64,000 nt of DNA, taken from NCBI RefSeq assembly GCF_015751765.1, contig NZ_JADOTX010000001.1:4464001-4528000 (forward strand). The letters are read 5' to 3'. Shown here piece by piece: positions 39,637 through 48,545 of the stretch; position 1 is the stretch's first letter; each line of letters begins with the position of its first letter. The position numbers and the translations under genes are program-made. A model generated the notes under the pieces. It ran no database searches. It saw only the letters and a list, made by a program, of their open reading frames with translations, and had not been told where the DNA came from. The DNA comes from Micromonospora ureilytica (lineage in GTDB: Bacteria; Actinomycetota; Actinomycetes; Mycobacteriales; Micromonosporaceae).

Positions 39637-40878
39637 GTGATCGACCGTCAACAGGCCGAGCAGCTCGCGGCCACCTGGGCCCGCCGTGACTCGCAGCGCC
39701 TCGGCCACGAGTGCACAGCGATGGTCGACGAGTTCGACCTGGGTTACGTCATCACGTCCGTCGTGCCCACCGAGGTGCGCACGGTGCCGGGTGACCTGCC
39801 GACGACAGTCATCGACAAGCAGACTGGCAAGGTCACCACCTGGCCCCGGGTGCCGAGCACTGTGGTGGCGGAACTGTACCGGCGCAGCCAGCCGGCCGGG
39901 CCGACCGCACCCCGCACCGTCGACCCGTCGAGCCTGCTGGTCCGTGAGATCCACCGGGGCGCCACCCCGAACACCGCCGCGCACCTGACCATCGACGGAC
40001 GGATCTGGACGGCCCAAGGCACGAGGGCCGACGTGCCACTCAACCATCACCCGCTCGTGCGCGACTATCTCCAGCAACTGCCCCCGGGCGAGCTGGTGCG
40101 CGGCGGGGCAGCGCACGCGGAGCTGATCGTGGTCTCCGACGTCCTGCACGAGTACGACCACCGCCGGGCCGCCGAGGGCATCGCGCCGATGGGGCGGGCC
40201 GAGGCGGCCGCGCTCCTGGAGGACGCCCGCTTCGAGATCTTCCGGATCCGTGAGCCGGGTGATCCCGCAGGTGGGCCCGCCGAGCGGCCCTGCGACTCGT
40301 GCATCAGCTTCCTGGTGCGGGCGAACGTCCTGCCGGAGTCGGCTCGCGCCTACACCGAGACCTGGAACTCGCCGGAGGCACCCGACCCCGATCCTGGGCG
40401 CTTCCCGGCGGAGGTCGCCAACGCGCTGGTCGCGGCCGGTTGGCGGCCACACATCGGGGATCAGATCATGGCCGCCGCCGCGGTACGCGACGTCACGTCG
40501 GTGGCGGGGCGGAACCATCGACACGAGGTCTTTCCCGCCGCCGTGGAGGCGCTCACCGCGTTCCCCAGTCTGGTCGGCGCGCGGCGCGGCCGGGGCGAGC
40601 AGGTGTGGATCTCCCGTTTCGACATCCGCCCGCACGCCATCGCACACACCGCCGACACCCTCGCGGACTTCGGCGCGGTCCTCGGCGTACGCCTCTTTCC
40701 GATCGGCACCGAGCAGCAGGACAGCATCCTGGCGGTGGACGAACGCGGTCGGGTCTTCGCGCTCGATCAGGCCGGCGAGTGGTTCCTCGGCGACACCATC
40801 GACGCCGCGCTGACCACTCTGCTGCTCGGCCGCTCCCCCGCCCGGGTTCGCGACGACGGCACCTGGCAGGCCGACTAG
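39637..40878 (+). CDS. YwqJ-like deaminase fused to SUKH-3 and an Imm35/YrhB-like domain
   Basis: 413 residues. Residues 1-90 resemble the YrhB/Imm35 domain (MIDRQQAEQLAATWARRDSQ, FDLGYVITSV, VIDKQTGKVTTWP). At 155-235 is a cytidine-deaminase-like core with HAE (160-162) and PCDSC (218-222), the zinc-site pattern of YwqJ deaminases. Residues 255-410 (FPAEVANALVAAGWRP, VAGRNHRHEVFPAAVEAL, LFPIGTEQQDSILAVDERG) match SUKH-3 immunity domains. A deaminase joined to two immunity-type domains suggests a self-protected or evolved defensive protein. Start GTG; weak ribosome site. Divergent from the toxin operon. Confidence 0.78.
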   Translation: MIDRQQAEQLAATWARRDSQRLGHECTAMVDEFDLGYVITSVVPTEVRTVPGDLPTTVIDKQTGKVTTWPRVPSTVVAELYRRSQPAGPTAPRTVDPSSLLVREIHRGATPNTAAHLTIDGRIWTAQGTRADVPLNHHPLVRDYLQQLPPGELVRGGAAHAELIVVSDVLHEYDHRRAAEGIAPMGRAEAAALLEDARFEIFRIREPGDPAGGPAERPCDSCISFLVRANVLPESARAYTETWNSPEAPDPDPGRFPAEVANALVAAGWRPHIGDQIMAAAAVRDVTSVAGRNHRHEVFPAAVEALTAFPSLVGARRGRGEQVWISRFDIRPHAIAHTADTLADFGAVLGVRLFPIGTEQQDSILAVDERGRVFALDQAGEWFLGDTIDAALTTLLLGRSPARVRDDGTWQAD

Positions 40879-41069
40879 CGCGGCAGTGCTGCGTCCTGGA
40901 TCGCGAGACGGGTCAGCACCATGACCCGGGGCCGAGGGTAGCCGAGGGGCAGCCGACGGAAACAGTCGCGACAGCCCTTGTCTGCCGCGAATTCAGTAGC
41001 GAAGATGGCAGAGAGATTGCGATAACCGCCGCAGAACCGCGCCCCCGGCCCCTTCGGAGTGATCCCGTC

Positions 41070-42506
41070 ATGAGTGACCAGCAGCAGCTGCGCAACTTCG
41101 TCAACGGCTCCTACGTCGACCCGGCCGATGGCGGTTATGCCGACCTGGTCGACCCCTGCACGGGTGAGGTGTTCGCCCAGGCCCCGGTCTCCGGCCCCGC
41201 CGACGTGGACGCGGCGATGAATGCCGCCGCCACCGCTTTCGAGAGCTGGCGGGAGGTCACCCCCGCCGAGCGACAGCGGGCGCTGCTCAAGCTCGCCGAC
41301 GCCGTGGAGGCGCGCGCCGCCGAACTTGTCGACGCCGAGGTGCGCAACACTGGCAAGCCCCGCCAGCTCACCGCCGAGGAGGAGCTTCCCCCGGCGGTGG
41401 ACCAGTTCCGGTTCTTCGCCGGCGCCGCCCGGATGTTGGAGGGGCGGTCCGCCGGGGAGTACCTGGCCGGGCACACCTCCTACGTGCGGCGTGAGCCGGT
41501 CGGCGTCTGCGCGCAGGTCACCCCCTGGAACTACCCGCTGATGATGGCGGTCTGGAAGATCGCCCCGGCGCTCGCCGCCGGCAACACTGTGGTGCTCAAG
41601 CCGTCGGACACCACGCCGGTGTCGACGCTGCTGCTCGCCGAGATCGCCGCCGAGTTCTTCCCGCCCGGGGTGTTCAACGTGGTCTGCGGCGACCGGGACA
41701 CCGGTCGTACCCTCGTGTCGCACCCGACCCCGCAGCTGGTGTCGATCACCGGCTCGACCCGCGCGGGCATGGAGGTCGCCGCCGCGGCGGCCTCCGACCT
41801 GAAGCGGACCCACCTGGAGTTGGGTGGCAAGGCACCGGTGGTGATCTTCGACGACGCGGACGTGGCGGCGGCCGCCGAGGCCATCGCGCTGGGTGGCTAC
41901 TTCAACGCCGGGCAGGACTGCACGGCGGCCACCCGGGTGCTGGCCGGCCCCGGCATCCACGACGACTTCGTGGCGGCCCTCGCCGAGCAGGCCCGCAACA
42001 CGAGGACGGGCGCCCCGGACGACGCCGACGTGCTCTACGGTCCGCTGAACAACGCCAACCAGCTCACCAGGGTCAGCGGCTTCGTCGACCGCCTGCCGGA
42101 CCACGCGGCGATCCAGACCGGCGGGTCCCGGCAGGGCGAACGCGGTTACTTCTACGCGCCGACCGTGGTCTCCGGGCTGCGTCAGGCCGACGAGATCATC
42201 CAGGACGAGGTGTTCGGGCCGGTCATCACCGTGCAACGCTTCTCCGACGAGGACGAGGCGGTGCGCTGGGCCAACGGCGTCGACTACGGCCTGTCCGCGT
42301 CGGTCTGGACGCGGGACCACGGCCGGGCCATGCGGATGACCCGTCGACTGGACTTCGGGTGCGTCTGGGTCAACACGCACATCCCGTTCGTCTCCGAGAT
42401 GCCGCACGGCGGCTTCAAGCACTCCGGGCACGGCAAGGACCTCTCGGTCTACAGCCTGGAGGACTACACCCGGATCAAGCACGTCATGCACAACCTGGGG
42501 AGCTGA
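41070..42506 (+). CDS. patD: Gamma-aminobutyraldehyde dehydrogenase
   Basis: Oxidises 4-aminobutanal to GABA in putrescine breakdown, or a related aminoaldehyde. 478 residues. Catalytic Glu250 in HLELGGKAP and Cys284 in NAGQDCTAATR; cofactor motif ITGSTRAG. VTPWNYPLMMAVWKIAPAL is typical of PatD/Prr. The ATG at 41070 follows GGAG by about 10 bases. It lies 3 bp before a GABA transaminase gene, which strongly supports the assignment. Confidence 0.88.
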   Translation: MSDQQQLRNFVNGSYVDPADGGYADLVDPCTGEVFAQAPVSGPADVDAAMNAAATAFESWREVTPAERQRALLKLADAVEARAAELVDAEVRNTGKPRQLTAEEELPPAVDQFRFFAGAARMLEGRSAGEYLAGHTSYVRREPVGVCAQVTPWNYPLMMAVWKIAPALAAGNTVVLKPSDTTPVSTLLLAEIAAEFFPPGVFNVVCGDRDTGRTLVSHPTPQLVSITGSTRAGMEVAAAAASDLKRTHLELGGKAPVVIFDDADVAAAAEAIALGGYFNAGQDCTAATRVLAGPGIHDDFVAALAEQARNTRTGAPDDADVLYGPLNNANQLTRVSGFVDRLPDHAAIQTGGSRQGERGYFYAPTVVSGLRQADEIIQDEVFGPVITVQRFSDEDEAVRWANGVDYGLSASVWTRDHGRAMRMTRRLDFGCVWVNTHIPFVSEMPHGGFKHSGHGKDLSVYSLEDYTRIKHVMHNLGS

Positions 42507-42509
42507 ACC

Positions 42510-43781
42510 ATGCCGTCGAGCGAGGAGCTGCACAAGCGGCGCGGCGGTGCGGTGGCCAGGGGCGTCGGCAGTGTGATCCAGTCCTACGTGGACCGCGCGT
42601 CCGGCGGGACGGTCACCGACGTCGACGGCCGGGAGTGGATCGACTTCGCCGCCGGCATCGCCGTGACAAGCGTGGGCAACTCGGCCCCGAGGGTGGTCGA
42701 GGCGGTCCGTGCACAGGTGGAACGGTTCACCCACACCTGCTTCATGGTCGCGCCGTACGAGTCGTACGTGGCGGTGTGCGAGCAGCTCAACGCGTTGACG
42801 CCCGGCGGGTTCGAGAAACGCTCGGCGTTGTTCAACTCCGGCGCGGAGGCGGTGGAGAACGCGGTGAAGGTCGCCCGGCACGCCACCGGGCGGCCGGCGG
42901 TAGTGGTGTTCGACCACGCGTACCACGGCCGGACCAACCTGACGATGGCGTTGACCGCGAAGAACATGCCGTACAAGCACCGGTTCGGGCCGTTCGCCGG
43001 GGAGATCTACCGCGTGCCGATGTCGTACCCGCTGCGCGACGGCGGGCTCTCCGGCGCGGACGCGGCCGCACGGGCCGTCGAGATGATCGAGAAGCAGGTC
43101 GGCGCGGAGAACGTCGCCGCGCTGCTCATCGAGCCGATCCAGGGCGAGGGTGGCTTCGTCGTACCCGCGCCGGGTTTCCTGCCCGCGCTGCGTGCCTGGG
43201 CGACGGCGGCCGGGGTGGTCTTCGTCGCCGACGAGATCCAGACCGGTTTCTGCCGTACCGGTGACTGGTTCGCCTGTCAGCACGAGGGCGTCGAACCCGA
43301 CCTGGTGACAGTGGCCAAGGGCATCGCCGGTGGCCTGCCGCTGGCCGCGGTGACCGGCCGGGCCGAACTGATGGACGCGGTGCACGTGGGTGGGCTGGGC
43401 GGCACGTACGGCGGCAACCCGATCGCCTGCGCCGCCGCGCTGGCCACCATCGAGACCATGCACGAGCTGGACCTGGCCGGCGCGGCCCGACGGATCGAGT
43501 CGGTGCTGGTCCCCCGGCTACGGGCCATCGCCGAGCGGGACCCCCGGGTCGCCGAGGTACGCGGCCGGGGCGCGATGCTCGCCGTGGAGCTGGTGCTGCC
43601 GGGCACGCTCACCCCCGACCCGGTCGCCACCGCGGCGATCTCGGCGGCCTGTCACGCCGCCGGCCTGCTCACCCTGACCTGCGGCACGTACGGCAACGTG
43701 CTGCGCTTCCTGCCCCCGCTGGTGATCTCCGACGGGCACCTCGGTCGGGGTGCCGACCTGCTCGACGCCGCCTTCGGCTGA
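42510..43781 (+). CDS. gabT: 4-aminobutyrate aminotransferase
   Basis: Transfers the amino group of GABA to 2-oxoglutarate, giving succinic semialdehyde. 423 residues, fold-type I PLP enzyme of class III. PLP Lys270 in TVAKGIAGG; the DE pair at 241-242 in VADEIQTGFCRTG; NSGAEAVENAVKVAR typical of GabT. GGAG 7 bases before the ATG. Co-transcribed with the aldehyde dehydrogenase. No succinic semialdehyde dehydrogenase gene is in the window. Confidence 0.92.
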   Translation: MPSSEELHKRRGGAVARGVGSVIQSYVDRASGGTVTDVDGREWIDFAAGIAVTSVGNSAPRVVEAVRAQVERFTHTCFMVAPYESYVAVCEQLNALTPGGFEKRSALFNSGAEAVENAVKVARHATGRPAVVVFDHAYHGRTNLTMALTAKNMPYKHRFGPFAGEIYRVPMSYPLRDGGLSGADAAARAVEMIEKQVGAENVAALLIEPIQGEGGFVVPAPGFLPALRAWATAAGVVFVADEIQTGFCRTGDWFACQHEGVEPDLVTVAKGIAGGLPLAAVTGRAELMDAVHVGGLGGTYGGNPIACAAALATIETMHELDLAGAARRIESVLVPRLRAIAERDPRVAEVRGRGAMLAVELVLPGTLTPDPVATAAISAACHAAGLLTLTCGTYGNVLRFLPPLVISDGHLGRGADLLDAAFG

Positions 43782-43826
43782 GCGGCGGAGCAGGCTGAGC
43801 CGCTGAGCGGCGGAGCAGGCTGAGCC
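43777..43826 (+). repeat. 25-bp tandem duplication over the gabT stop codon
   Basis: Two adjacent identical 25-bp units (43777-43801 and 43802-43826) beginning GCTGAGCGG. The first unit contains the gabT stop TGA, so the duplication is in the 3' end and does not alter the protein. Confidence 0.9.
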
Positions 43827-43859
43827 GGCGAAGGGGCCCGGTGCACGGGCCCCTTCGCC
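43827..43859. terminator. Strong bidirectional terminator
   Basis: GGCGAAGGGGCCCG and its exact complement form a 14-bp stem with a 5-base loop between gabT and the converging secreted-protein gene. Confidence 0.85.
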
Positions 43860-43863
43860 AATG

Positions 43864-44538
43864 TCAGCGAAGCACCTCGACCGTGTTGCGGCGCACCAGG
43901 TTCTTGCCCGGCTCGCGGATCTGCTCCATCGCGGCGGAGTTGAGCAGCACGCAACTGCCCGACGGGCCGGTCACCGTCACAGTGGTCGCCCGGTTGTTGT
44001 CCAGATTCGTCACCCGCAGCCGGGTGCCCACCGGGAACTGCCCGCTGGTCGCCGCCGGCCCGGCCGCCTCCTCGAAGAAGGTGATCGCCCCCGAGCACAC
44101 CGATTGCGGCGCCGGGCCGGACGCGCCGGGCGACGCGGCACCCGGGCGGACGGTGCCGGGGGCCGGTGCGCCGGCGTTCGGGGCCGCGCCGTCGACGCGT
44201 TCCACCACGTTGCGGCGGATCACGTTCTTCCCCGGCTCCCGGACCAGCTCCATGGCCGCCGCGTTGAGCAGCACGCAACTGCCCGACGGGCCGGTCACCG
44301 TCACAGTGGCCGCCCGATTGTTGTCCAGGTTGGTCACCCGCAACCGCGTACCCACCGGGAACCGGTCGCTGGTCGCCGCCGGTGCCCCGCCCTCCGCCGA
44401 GAAGGTCACCGAGCCGGAGCAGACCGACGACCGTGCCGGGGCCGTGTCGGCGAACCCGAAGCTGGTCCCCACCGACACGCCCACCGCGGCGAGCACCGCC
44501 ACACTCGCCGCCAGCACGTGCCTGCGCTGCACCCTCAT
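43864..44538 (-). CDS. Secreted protein with two RlpA-like double-psi beta-barrel repeats
   Basis: 224 residues from the ATG at 44538 (GGGAG 9 bases upstream). A signal peptide (HVLAASVAVLAAVGVSVGTSFGFA) precedes two nearly identical repeats of about 75 residues, each running CSGxxTF, FPVGTRLRVTNLDNNRA, VTVTGPSGSCVLLN, AAMEx(I/V)REPGKN, RRN. The shape is that of a DPBB/RlpA domain, but the DRGP motif of active RlpA is replaced by TGPSGS, so glycan cleavage is doubtful. Two conserved Cys per repeat. A Gly/Ala/Pro linker joins them. Cell-wall binding is likely. Confidence 0.72.
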   Translation of the reverse strand: MRVQRRHVLAASVAVLAAVGVSVGTSFGFADTAPARSSVCSGSVTFSAEGGAPAATSDRFPVGTRLRVTNLDNNRAATVTVTGPSGSCVLLNAAAMELVREPGKNVIRRNVVERVDGAAPNAGAPAPGTVRPGAASPGASGPAPQSVCSGAITFFEEAAGPAATSGQFPVGTRLRVTNLDNNRATTVTVTGPSGSCVLLNSAAMEQIREPGKNLVRRNTVEVLR

Positions 44539-44595
44539 CGCCGTCACTCCCGTCCTCGGTGGTGTCCTTCACCCACCGGTACGGACCGGAGCGCC

Positions 44596-45273
44596 CTACC
44601 GTTCAGCCGGCACGGGTATCGATCGTGCGGCGGCCAGGTCCACCGGCCCGTACCGGGTGTGCGGCGCCCCGGTGATCAGCGCCCAGTAACGATCGCCGTA
44701 CGACCAGTGCCACCACTCGGTCGGGTAGTTCACCATCCCCGCGCCACCGAGAGCGTCCACCATGATCTGCCGGTGCCGCCGGGCGGTGCCGCCGATCGCC
44801 GGTGCGTCGGTGAAGCAGGCGTCGGCGCTGTCCTCCGGGGTGGCGTCGATGGCCGTGCCCAGATCCAATTCCACACCGTCGTCGGTGCACAGCGTCAGGT
44901 CCACAGCGCCGCCCGTGCTGTGCGGGGCAACCTCGACCGGTGCGACGAACTTCGTGGTCTCCCGGTGCAGCCGCTGCGGCGACCAGTCCGGGTGCCGTCG
45001 GCGCAGCTCGTCGCGGTAGCCGGTGAAGATGGCCAACTGCGCCTGGTACGGCCGGTAACCCTCGACCACCAACAGCCGCAGCCCACCGGGCAGGGCACGC
45101 TGCGCGGCCAGCAGGCGGTCCACGACACCGGCGCGCAACCGGGCGTACGCCCCGGCCGGGTCCGCCGCCCGGCCGTCGAGCCGCAACTCCGGCAGCTCAC
45201 GCAGGTCCACGAACTCCTCGCCGTCGTCGGCGCTGGGCACCGCCGCCACCCGGGGGTCGGAGAGCAGGATCAT
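44596..45273 (-). CDS. VanX-like D-Ala-D-Ala dipeptidase
   Basis: Zinc dipeptidase of family M15D. 225 residues. Metal ligands His118 and Asp125 in PHSTGGAVDLTL and His189 in EWWHWSYG; catalytic Glu186 in the same motif; Arg74 in VEGYRPYQAQL. VanX removes D-Ala-D-Ala so that vancomycin-resistant precursors can form; related enzymes also recycle cell-wall dipeptide. The ATG overlaps the ddl stop (ATGA) with GGGGAG upstream, so ligase and dipeptidase are made together, which is the unusual point. Confidence 0.88.
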   Translation of the reverse strand: MILLSDPRVAAVPSADDGEEFVDLRELPELRLDGRAADPAGAYARLRAGVVDRLLAAQRALPGGLRLLVVEGYRPYQAQLAIFTGYRDELRRRHPDWSPQRLHRETTKFVAPVEVAPHSTGGAVDLTLCTDDGVELDLGTAIDATPEDSADACFTDAPAIGGTARRHRQIMVDALGGAGMVNYPTEWWHWSYGDRYWALITGAPHTRYGPVDLAAARSIPVPAER

Positions 45274-46400
45274 CGGATGCTCCCCGCCGTGCTCGCGGGC
45301 CGTTCCGCGTGCCGGGCCCGGGCCAACTCGACGAGTCGGTCCACCACCTCCCGGTAGCTGACCCCGACGGCGTCCCACACCTTCGGGTACATCGAGTGCG
45401 CGGTGAAGCCGGGCATCGTGTTCAGCTCGTTGACGTACAGCTCACCGACCGTCTCGTCGTAGAAGAAGTCGACCCGGGCCAGACCCCAACCGCCGATCGC
45501 GGCGAACGCGCGCAGCGACAGCTCGCGGACCCGCGCGGTCACCTCGTCCGGCAACACGGCGGGAACGATCATCGGGTCGGCGTCACCGAAGTACTTCTGC
45601 TGGTAGTCGAACCAGCCGCCGCTGACCTGCACCTCGCCCACCGCCGACGCCTCGGGACGCCAACCACCGAGCACAGCGCACTCCAACTCCCGCCCGGCGA
45701 CCCCCTGCTCGACCATGACGAGCTGGTCGTGGCGAAGCGCCTCCTCCACGGCGGCGGCCAGGTCGTCACCCTCTCCGACGCGGGAGATGCCGATCGACGA
45801 GCCCATGCTGGCCGGCTTGACGAACAGTGGCCGGGTCAGCCCGGTCACCAGCTTCTCCGGGTCGTCGACCGCCCGGTAGGTGTGCGCGTCGAACGACACG
45901 TACGGAGTGACGGGGATGCCCTCGGCACGCAGCGCCCGCTTCATCGCCACCTTGTTCATGCCCACCGCCGAGGCGAGGATGCCGCACCCGACGTACGGCA
46001 CGTTCAGTGACTCCAGCAGCCCCTGCACCACACCGTCCTCGCCGTACGGGCCGTGCAGCACCGGGAAGACCACATCCAGCTCGGCGTGCACCGCGCCGGG
46101 GGCGTTACCGGCGGACACCTGCACAACGCCCGGACGCGGACCGGCCCGCAGCTCTACGGCCGGCCCGGTCACGACCAACTGGTCGTCGATGGCCCGCTCG
46201 CCGGCCGGTCGGTCGCGCAACTCGGCCAGCAGCGCGTCGGGCATCAACCGAAAACCGCCGCTGCGGGTGACGCCGATGGCGACAGTTCGGTAGCCGCCGC
46301 CGGCGAGCGCCCGGGCCACCCCGAGCGCCGAGGCACAGGAGACCTCGTGCTCCGCCGACGGTCCACCGAACAGGATTCCGATCCGAACTGGCGCGCTCAC
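45270..46400 (-). CDS. D-alanine--D-alanine ligase family protein
   Basis: ATP-grasp ligase, 376 residues. N-terminal GILFGGPSAEHEVSCASA; PLFVKPASMGSSIGIS in the ATP site; WGLARVDFFYDE and NELNTMPGFTAHSMYP at the C-terminus. The omega-loop segment WFDYQQKYFGDADPM carries the KY of ordinary D-Ala-D-Ala ligases rather than a VanA-type loop, so D-Ala or possibly D-Ser as second substrate is more likely than D-lactate. GTG start overlaps the upstream stop. Whether this is the main cell-wall Ddl or a second copy cannot be told from the window. Confidence 0.9.
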   Translation of the reverse strand: MSAPVRIGILFGGPSAEHEVSCASALGVARALAGGGYRTVAIGVTRSGGFRLMPDALLAELRDRPAGERAIDDQLVVTGPAVELRAGPRPGVVQVSAGNAPGAVHAELDVVFPVLHGPYGEDGVVQGLLESLNVPYVGCGILASAVGMNKVAMKRALRAEGIPVTPYVSFDAHTYRAVDDPEKLVTGLTRPLFVKPASMGSSIGISRVGEGDDLAAAVEEALRHDQLVMVEQGVAGRELECAVLGGWRPEASAVGEVQVSGGWFDYQQKYFGDADPMIVPAVLPDEVTARVRELSLRAFAAIGGWGLARVDFFYDETVGELYVNELNTMPGFTAHSMYPKVWDAVGVSYREVVDRLVELARARHAERPASTAGSIR

Positions 46401-47407
46401 GCGGCCACCCCTTCCCCGGTCACGTCGGCGGATCGCGGGGCCATCAACTGGGCCACCAGCGCCGCCTCCACGTTTCCGCCGGTCAGCACCACGCCGACCG
46501 TCCGCTGCCGGTCCCTGTCCGGCGGAAGCCGGAGGGCGCCGGCCAGGCCCGCCGCCCCGGACGGCTCGGCGAGCACCTTGAGCTCCGTCAGGACCAGCCG
46601 GAACGCCGCAGCGATCTCGTCGTCGTCGACCCGGACGACCCCGCGAAGCGTGTCCCGCACGATGGCGAACGGCAGCTCACCCACGCAGGACGGCCGCAGC
46701 CCGTCCGCGATGGTGGGCGCCGGCGCGACCGGCACCCGAACACCGGCCGCCAGGCTGCGGGCCAGCGAGTCGCAACCCACCGGCTCCACGCCGTACACCT
46801 CGATGCCGGAGCCGGCGGCGGCCAGGCACGCGCCGGCAACCCCGCCACCACCACCCACCGGTACGACAAGCGCGTCCAACGGCGTCCCCGCGCGCTTGGC
46901 GTCCTCGATCAACTCCAGGCTCGCGGTGCCCTGCCCGGCGATCACGTCCGGGTGGTCGTACGCGTCGATGACCGGATGACCGCTCTCGTCGCTGAGCCCA
47001 TTGGCCACCCCCACCCGCTCCTCGACGCCGGTGCCCGCGAACACCACCCGCGCCCCCGCCGCGCGCGCCCGGTCGACCTTCGTCGGCGCCGCGTCGACCG
47101 GCAGCACCACTGTCGCCGCGAGCCCGTGCTGCCGGGCCGCCAACGCCACCGCCACCGCGTGGTTGCCGGTGCTCTGCGCGATCACCCCGGTGTGACCGGC
47201 CGCGGCGAGGCGACCAACGGCGCGCAGCGCGCCCCGCATCTTGTACGAGCCGCCGTGCTGAAGGTTCTCCGCCTTGAGCAGCACCCGCGCACCGGCAAGC
47301 TCGTCGATCACCGGGGACCGCAGCACGGGTGTGCGGACCACGCGGCCGGCAAGCCAGCGGCTGGCCTCCTCGACATCGGCCCGGACCTGGCCAACGGTGC
47401 GTGTCAT
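46397..47407 (-). CDS. Serine/threonine dehydratase or serine racemase-like PLP enzyme
   Basis: 336 residues, fold-type II PLP enzyme. PLP Lys56 in GGSYKMRGA, the phosphate loop GGGGG at 185-189, and STGNHA at 79-84. Relatives deaminate L-threonine or L-serine, or racemise serine. At the position where serine racemases have Ser84, before GNH, this protein has Thr80. Its place directly before ddl (GTGA overlap) and vanX raises the possibility of D-Ser supply. GGAG before the ATG. Function beyond the family is inference. Confidence 0.85.
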   Translation of the reverse strand: MTRTVGQVRADVEEASRWLAGRVVRTPVLRSPVIDELAGARVLLKAENLQHGGSYKMRGALRAVGRLAAAGHTGVIAQSTGNHAVAVALAARQHGLAATVVLPVDAAPTKVDRARAAGARVVFAGTGVEERVGVANGLSDESGHPVIDAYDHPDVIAGQGTASLELIEDAKRAGTPLDALVVPVGGGGGVAGACLAAAGSGIEVYGVEPVGCDSLARSLAAGVRVPVAPAPTIADGLRPSCVGELPFAIVRDTLRGVVRVDDDEIAAAFRLVLTELKVLAEPSGAAGLAGALRLPPDRDRQRTVGVVLTGGNVEAALVAQLMAPRSADVTGEGVAA

Positions 47408-47480
47408 CGTCTCTCCTTCTCGGGCACACCACAGGCGGGATCCAGCGGTACGTGGACCCCGGGAAAGGTGGGTGGAAGTG

Positions 47481-48545
47481 TCAGTTCAAGGTGGGTAGCT
47501 GGACGTCGACCCGCAGGCCGCCGTACTCGGCGGGCCGGGCCGCGATGATGCCGTCGTGGGCCTGCGTGATCGAGCGGGCGATGGCCAGGCCCAGGCCGGC
47601 CCCGCCGCCCTGCGAGGTCCGGTCCCGGGCGAGCCGGCGGAACGGCTCGAACAGACCGGCCACCGCCTCGGCCGGCACGGGCTGGCCGGTGTTCACCACG
47701 GACAGCGCGGGCACGCCGCTCACCACGACTGTCAGCGAACCGCCCGGCCGGTTGTACTTGATTCCGTTCTCCACCAGGTTGGTGACCAGGCGCTCCAGCA
47801 GCACCCGCTCGCCGACGACCACCCGCGGTTCGAGATGGGTCTCCACAGTGACCTCGGCCTCCCGGGCCCGGTCCAGGTACCCGGCCAGCACCGCCTCCAC
47901 GATCGTGTCCAACCGCTGCGGAATCCGCGAACGGAGGCCCTGGTCACTCTCGCTGAGCGCGAGCAGGCCCTCGATCAGGCGTTCGTTGCGCTCGTTGGTC
48001 TCCAACAGCTGACTGGTCAACAGCTCCAACTGCTCGCCGGTGAGCGCCCTGGCCATGCCGACCTCGATCAGCGTCCGCTGCACCGCGAGAGGCGTCCGCA
48101 ACTCGTGCGAGGCGTTCGCGGCGAACCGCCGCTGCCCCTCGTACCCGGCGGAGACGCGTTCCATCATCTCGTCGATCGCCCGGGACAGCCGAGCCAACTC
48201 GTCGCGGCCCCGAGGCCGGATCCGGTGACCGAGGTTCTGCGGGCCGAGTTGCCCGATCGGCCCGGCCAGGTCAGCGACCGGGCGCAGGCACCACACCGCG
48301 GCGAACCAGAGCGCCACCAGGGCGGCCACTGTCACTAACAGGACGGCCACCAGGGGCAGCATGAACGCCCCCGGCCGCACGTTGCGGCACACCACCGACA
48401 ACCCGGGCACGGGCACATCGCAGAACTGCTGCCCCCAGGTCCAGGTCATCTCCGACAGCCACTTGCCCATCGCCGGCAGCACCGGGCCGGCCAGTAGCGC
48501 CAGCAGCCCCACCAGCAGCACCCGACGTCGGGGCGTCCAGCTCAC
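47481..48545 (-). CDS. Sensor histidine kinase (VanS-like position)
   Basis: 354 residues from the GTG that overlaps the regulator stop (GTGA). Two membrane helices (about 8-24 and 61-85) flank a short outer loop of about 35 residues containing Cys42 and Cys53 (QFCDVPVPGLSVVCRN). A HAMP-like linker follows, then His147 in ASHELRTPLAVQ, NLVENGIKYNRPGG and GAGLGLAIARS. The tiny sensor loop suggests sensing within or at the membrane surface. It precedes the PLP enzyme-ddl-vanX genes, so it probably controls them. Confidence 0.9.
   Translation of the reverse strand: MSWTPRRRVLLVGLLALLAGPVLPAMGKWLSEMTWTWGQQFCDVPVPGLSVVCRNVRPGAFMLPLVAVLLVTVAALVALWFAAVWCLRPVADLAGPIGQLGPQNLGHRIRPRGRDELARLSRAIDEMMERVSAGYEGQRRFAANASHELRTPLAVQRTLIEVGMARALTGEQLELLTSQLLETNERNERLIEGLLALSESDQGLRSRIPQRLDTIVEAVLAGYLDRAREAEVTVETHLEPRVVVGERVLLERLVTNLVENGIKYNRPGGSLTVVVSGVPALSVVNTGQPVPAEAVAGLFEPFRRLARDRTSQGGGAGLGLAIARSITQAHDGIIAARPAEYGGLRVDVQLPTLN

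Noticed and set aside
40875..43463. Long minus-strand frame opposite the aldehyde dehydrogenase and gabT
   Set aside because: Antisense to two clearly conserved enzymes; no ribosome site and no recognisable domain.
45270..46400. VanA-type D-Ala-D-lactate ligase
   Set aside because: The omega loop has the KY pattern of ordinary ligases and there is no VanH-type dehydrogenase next to it.
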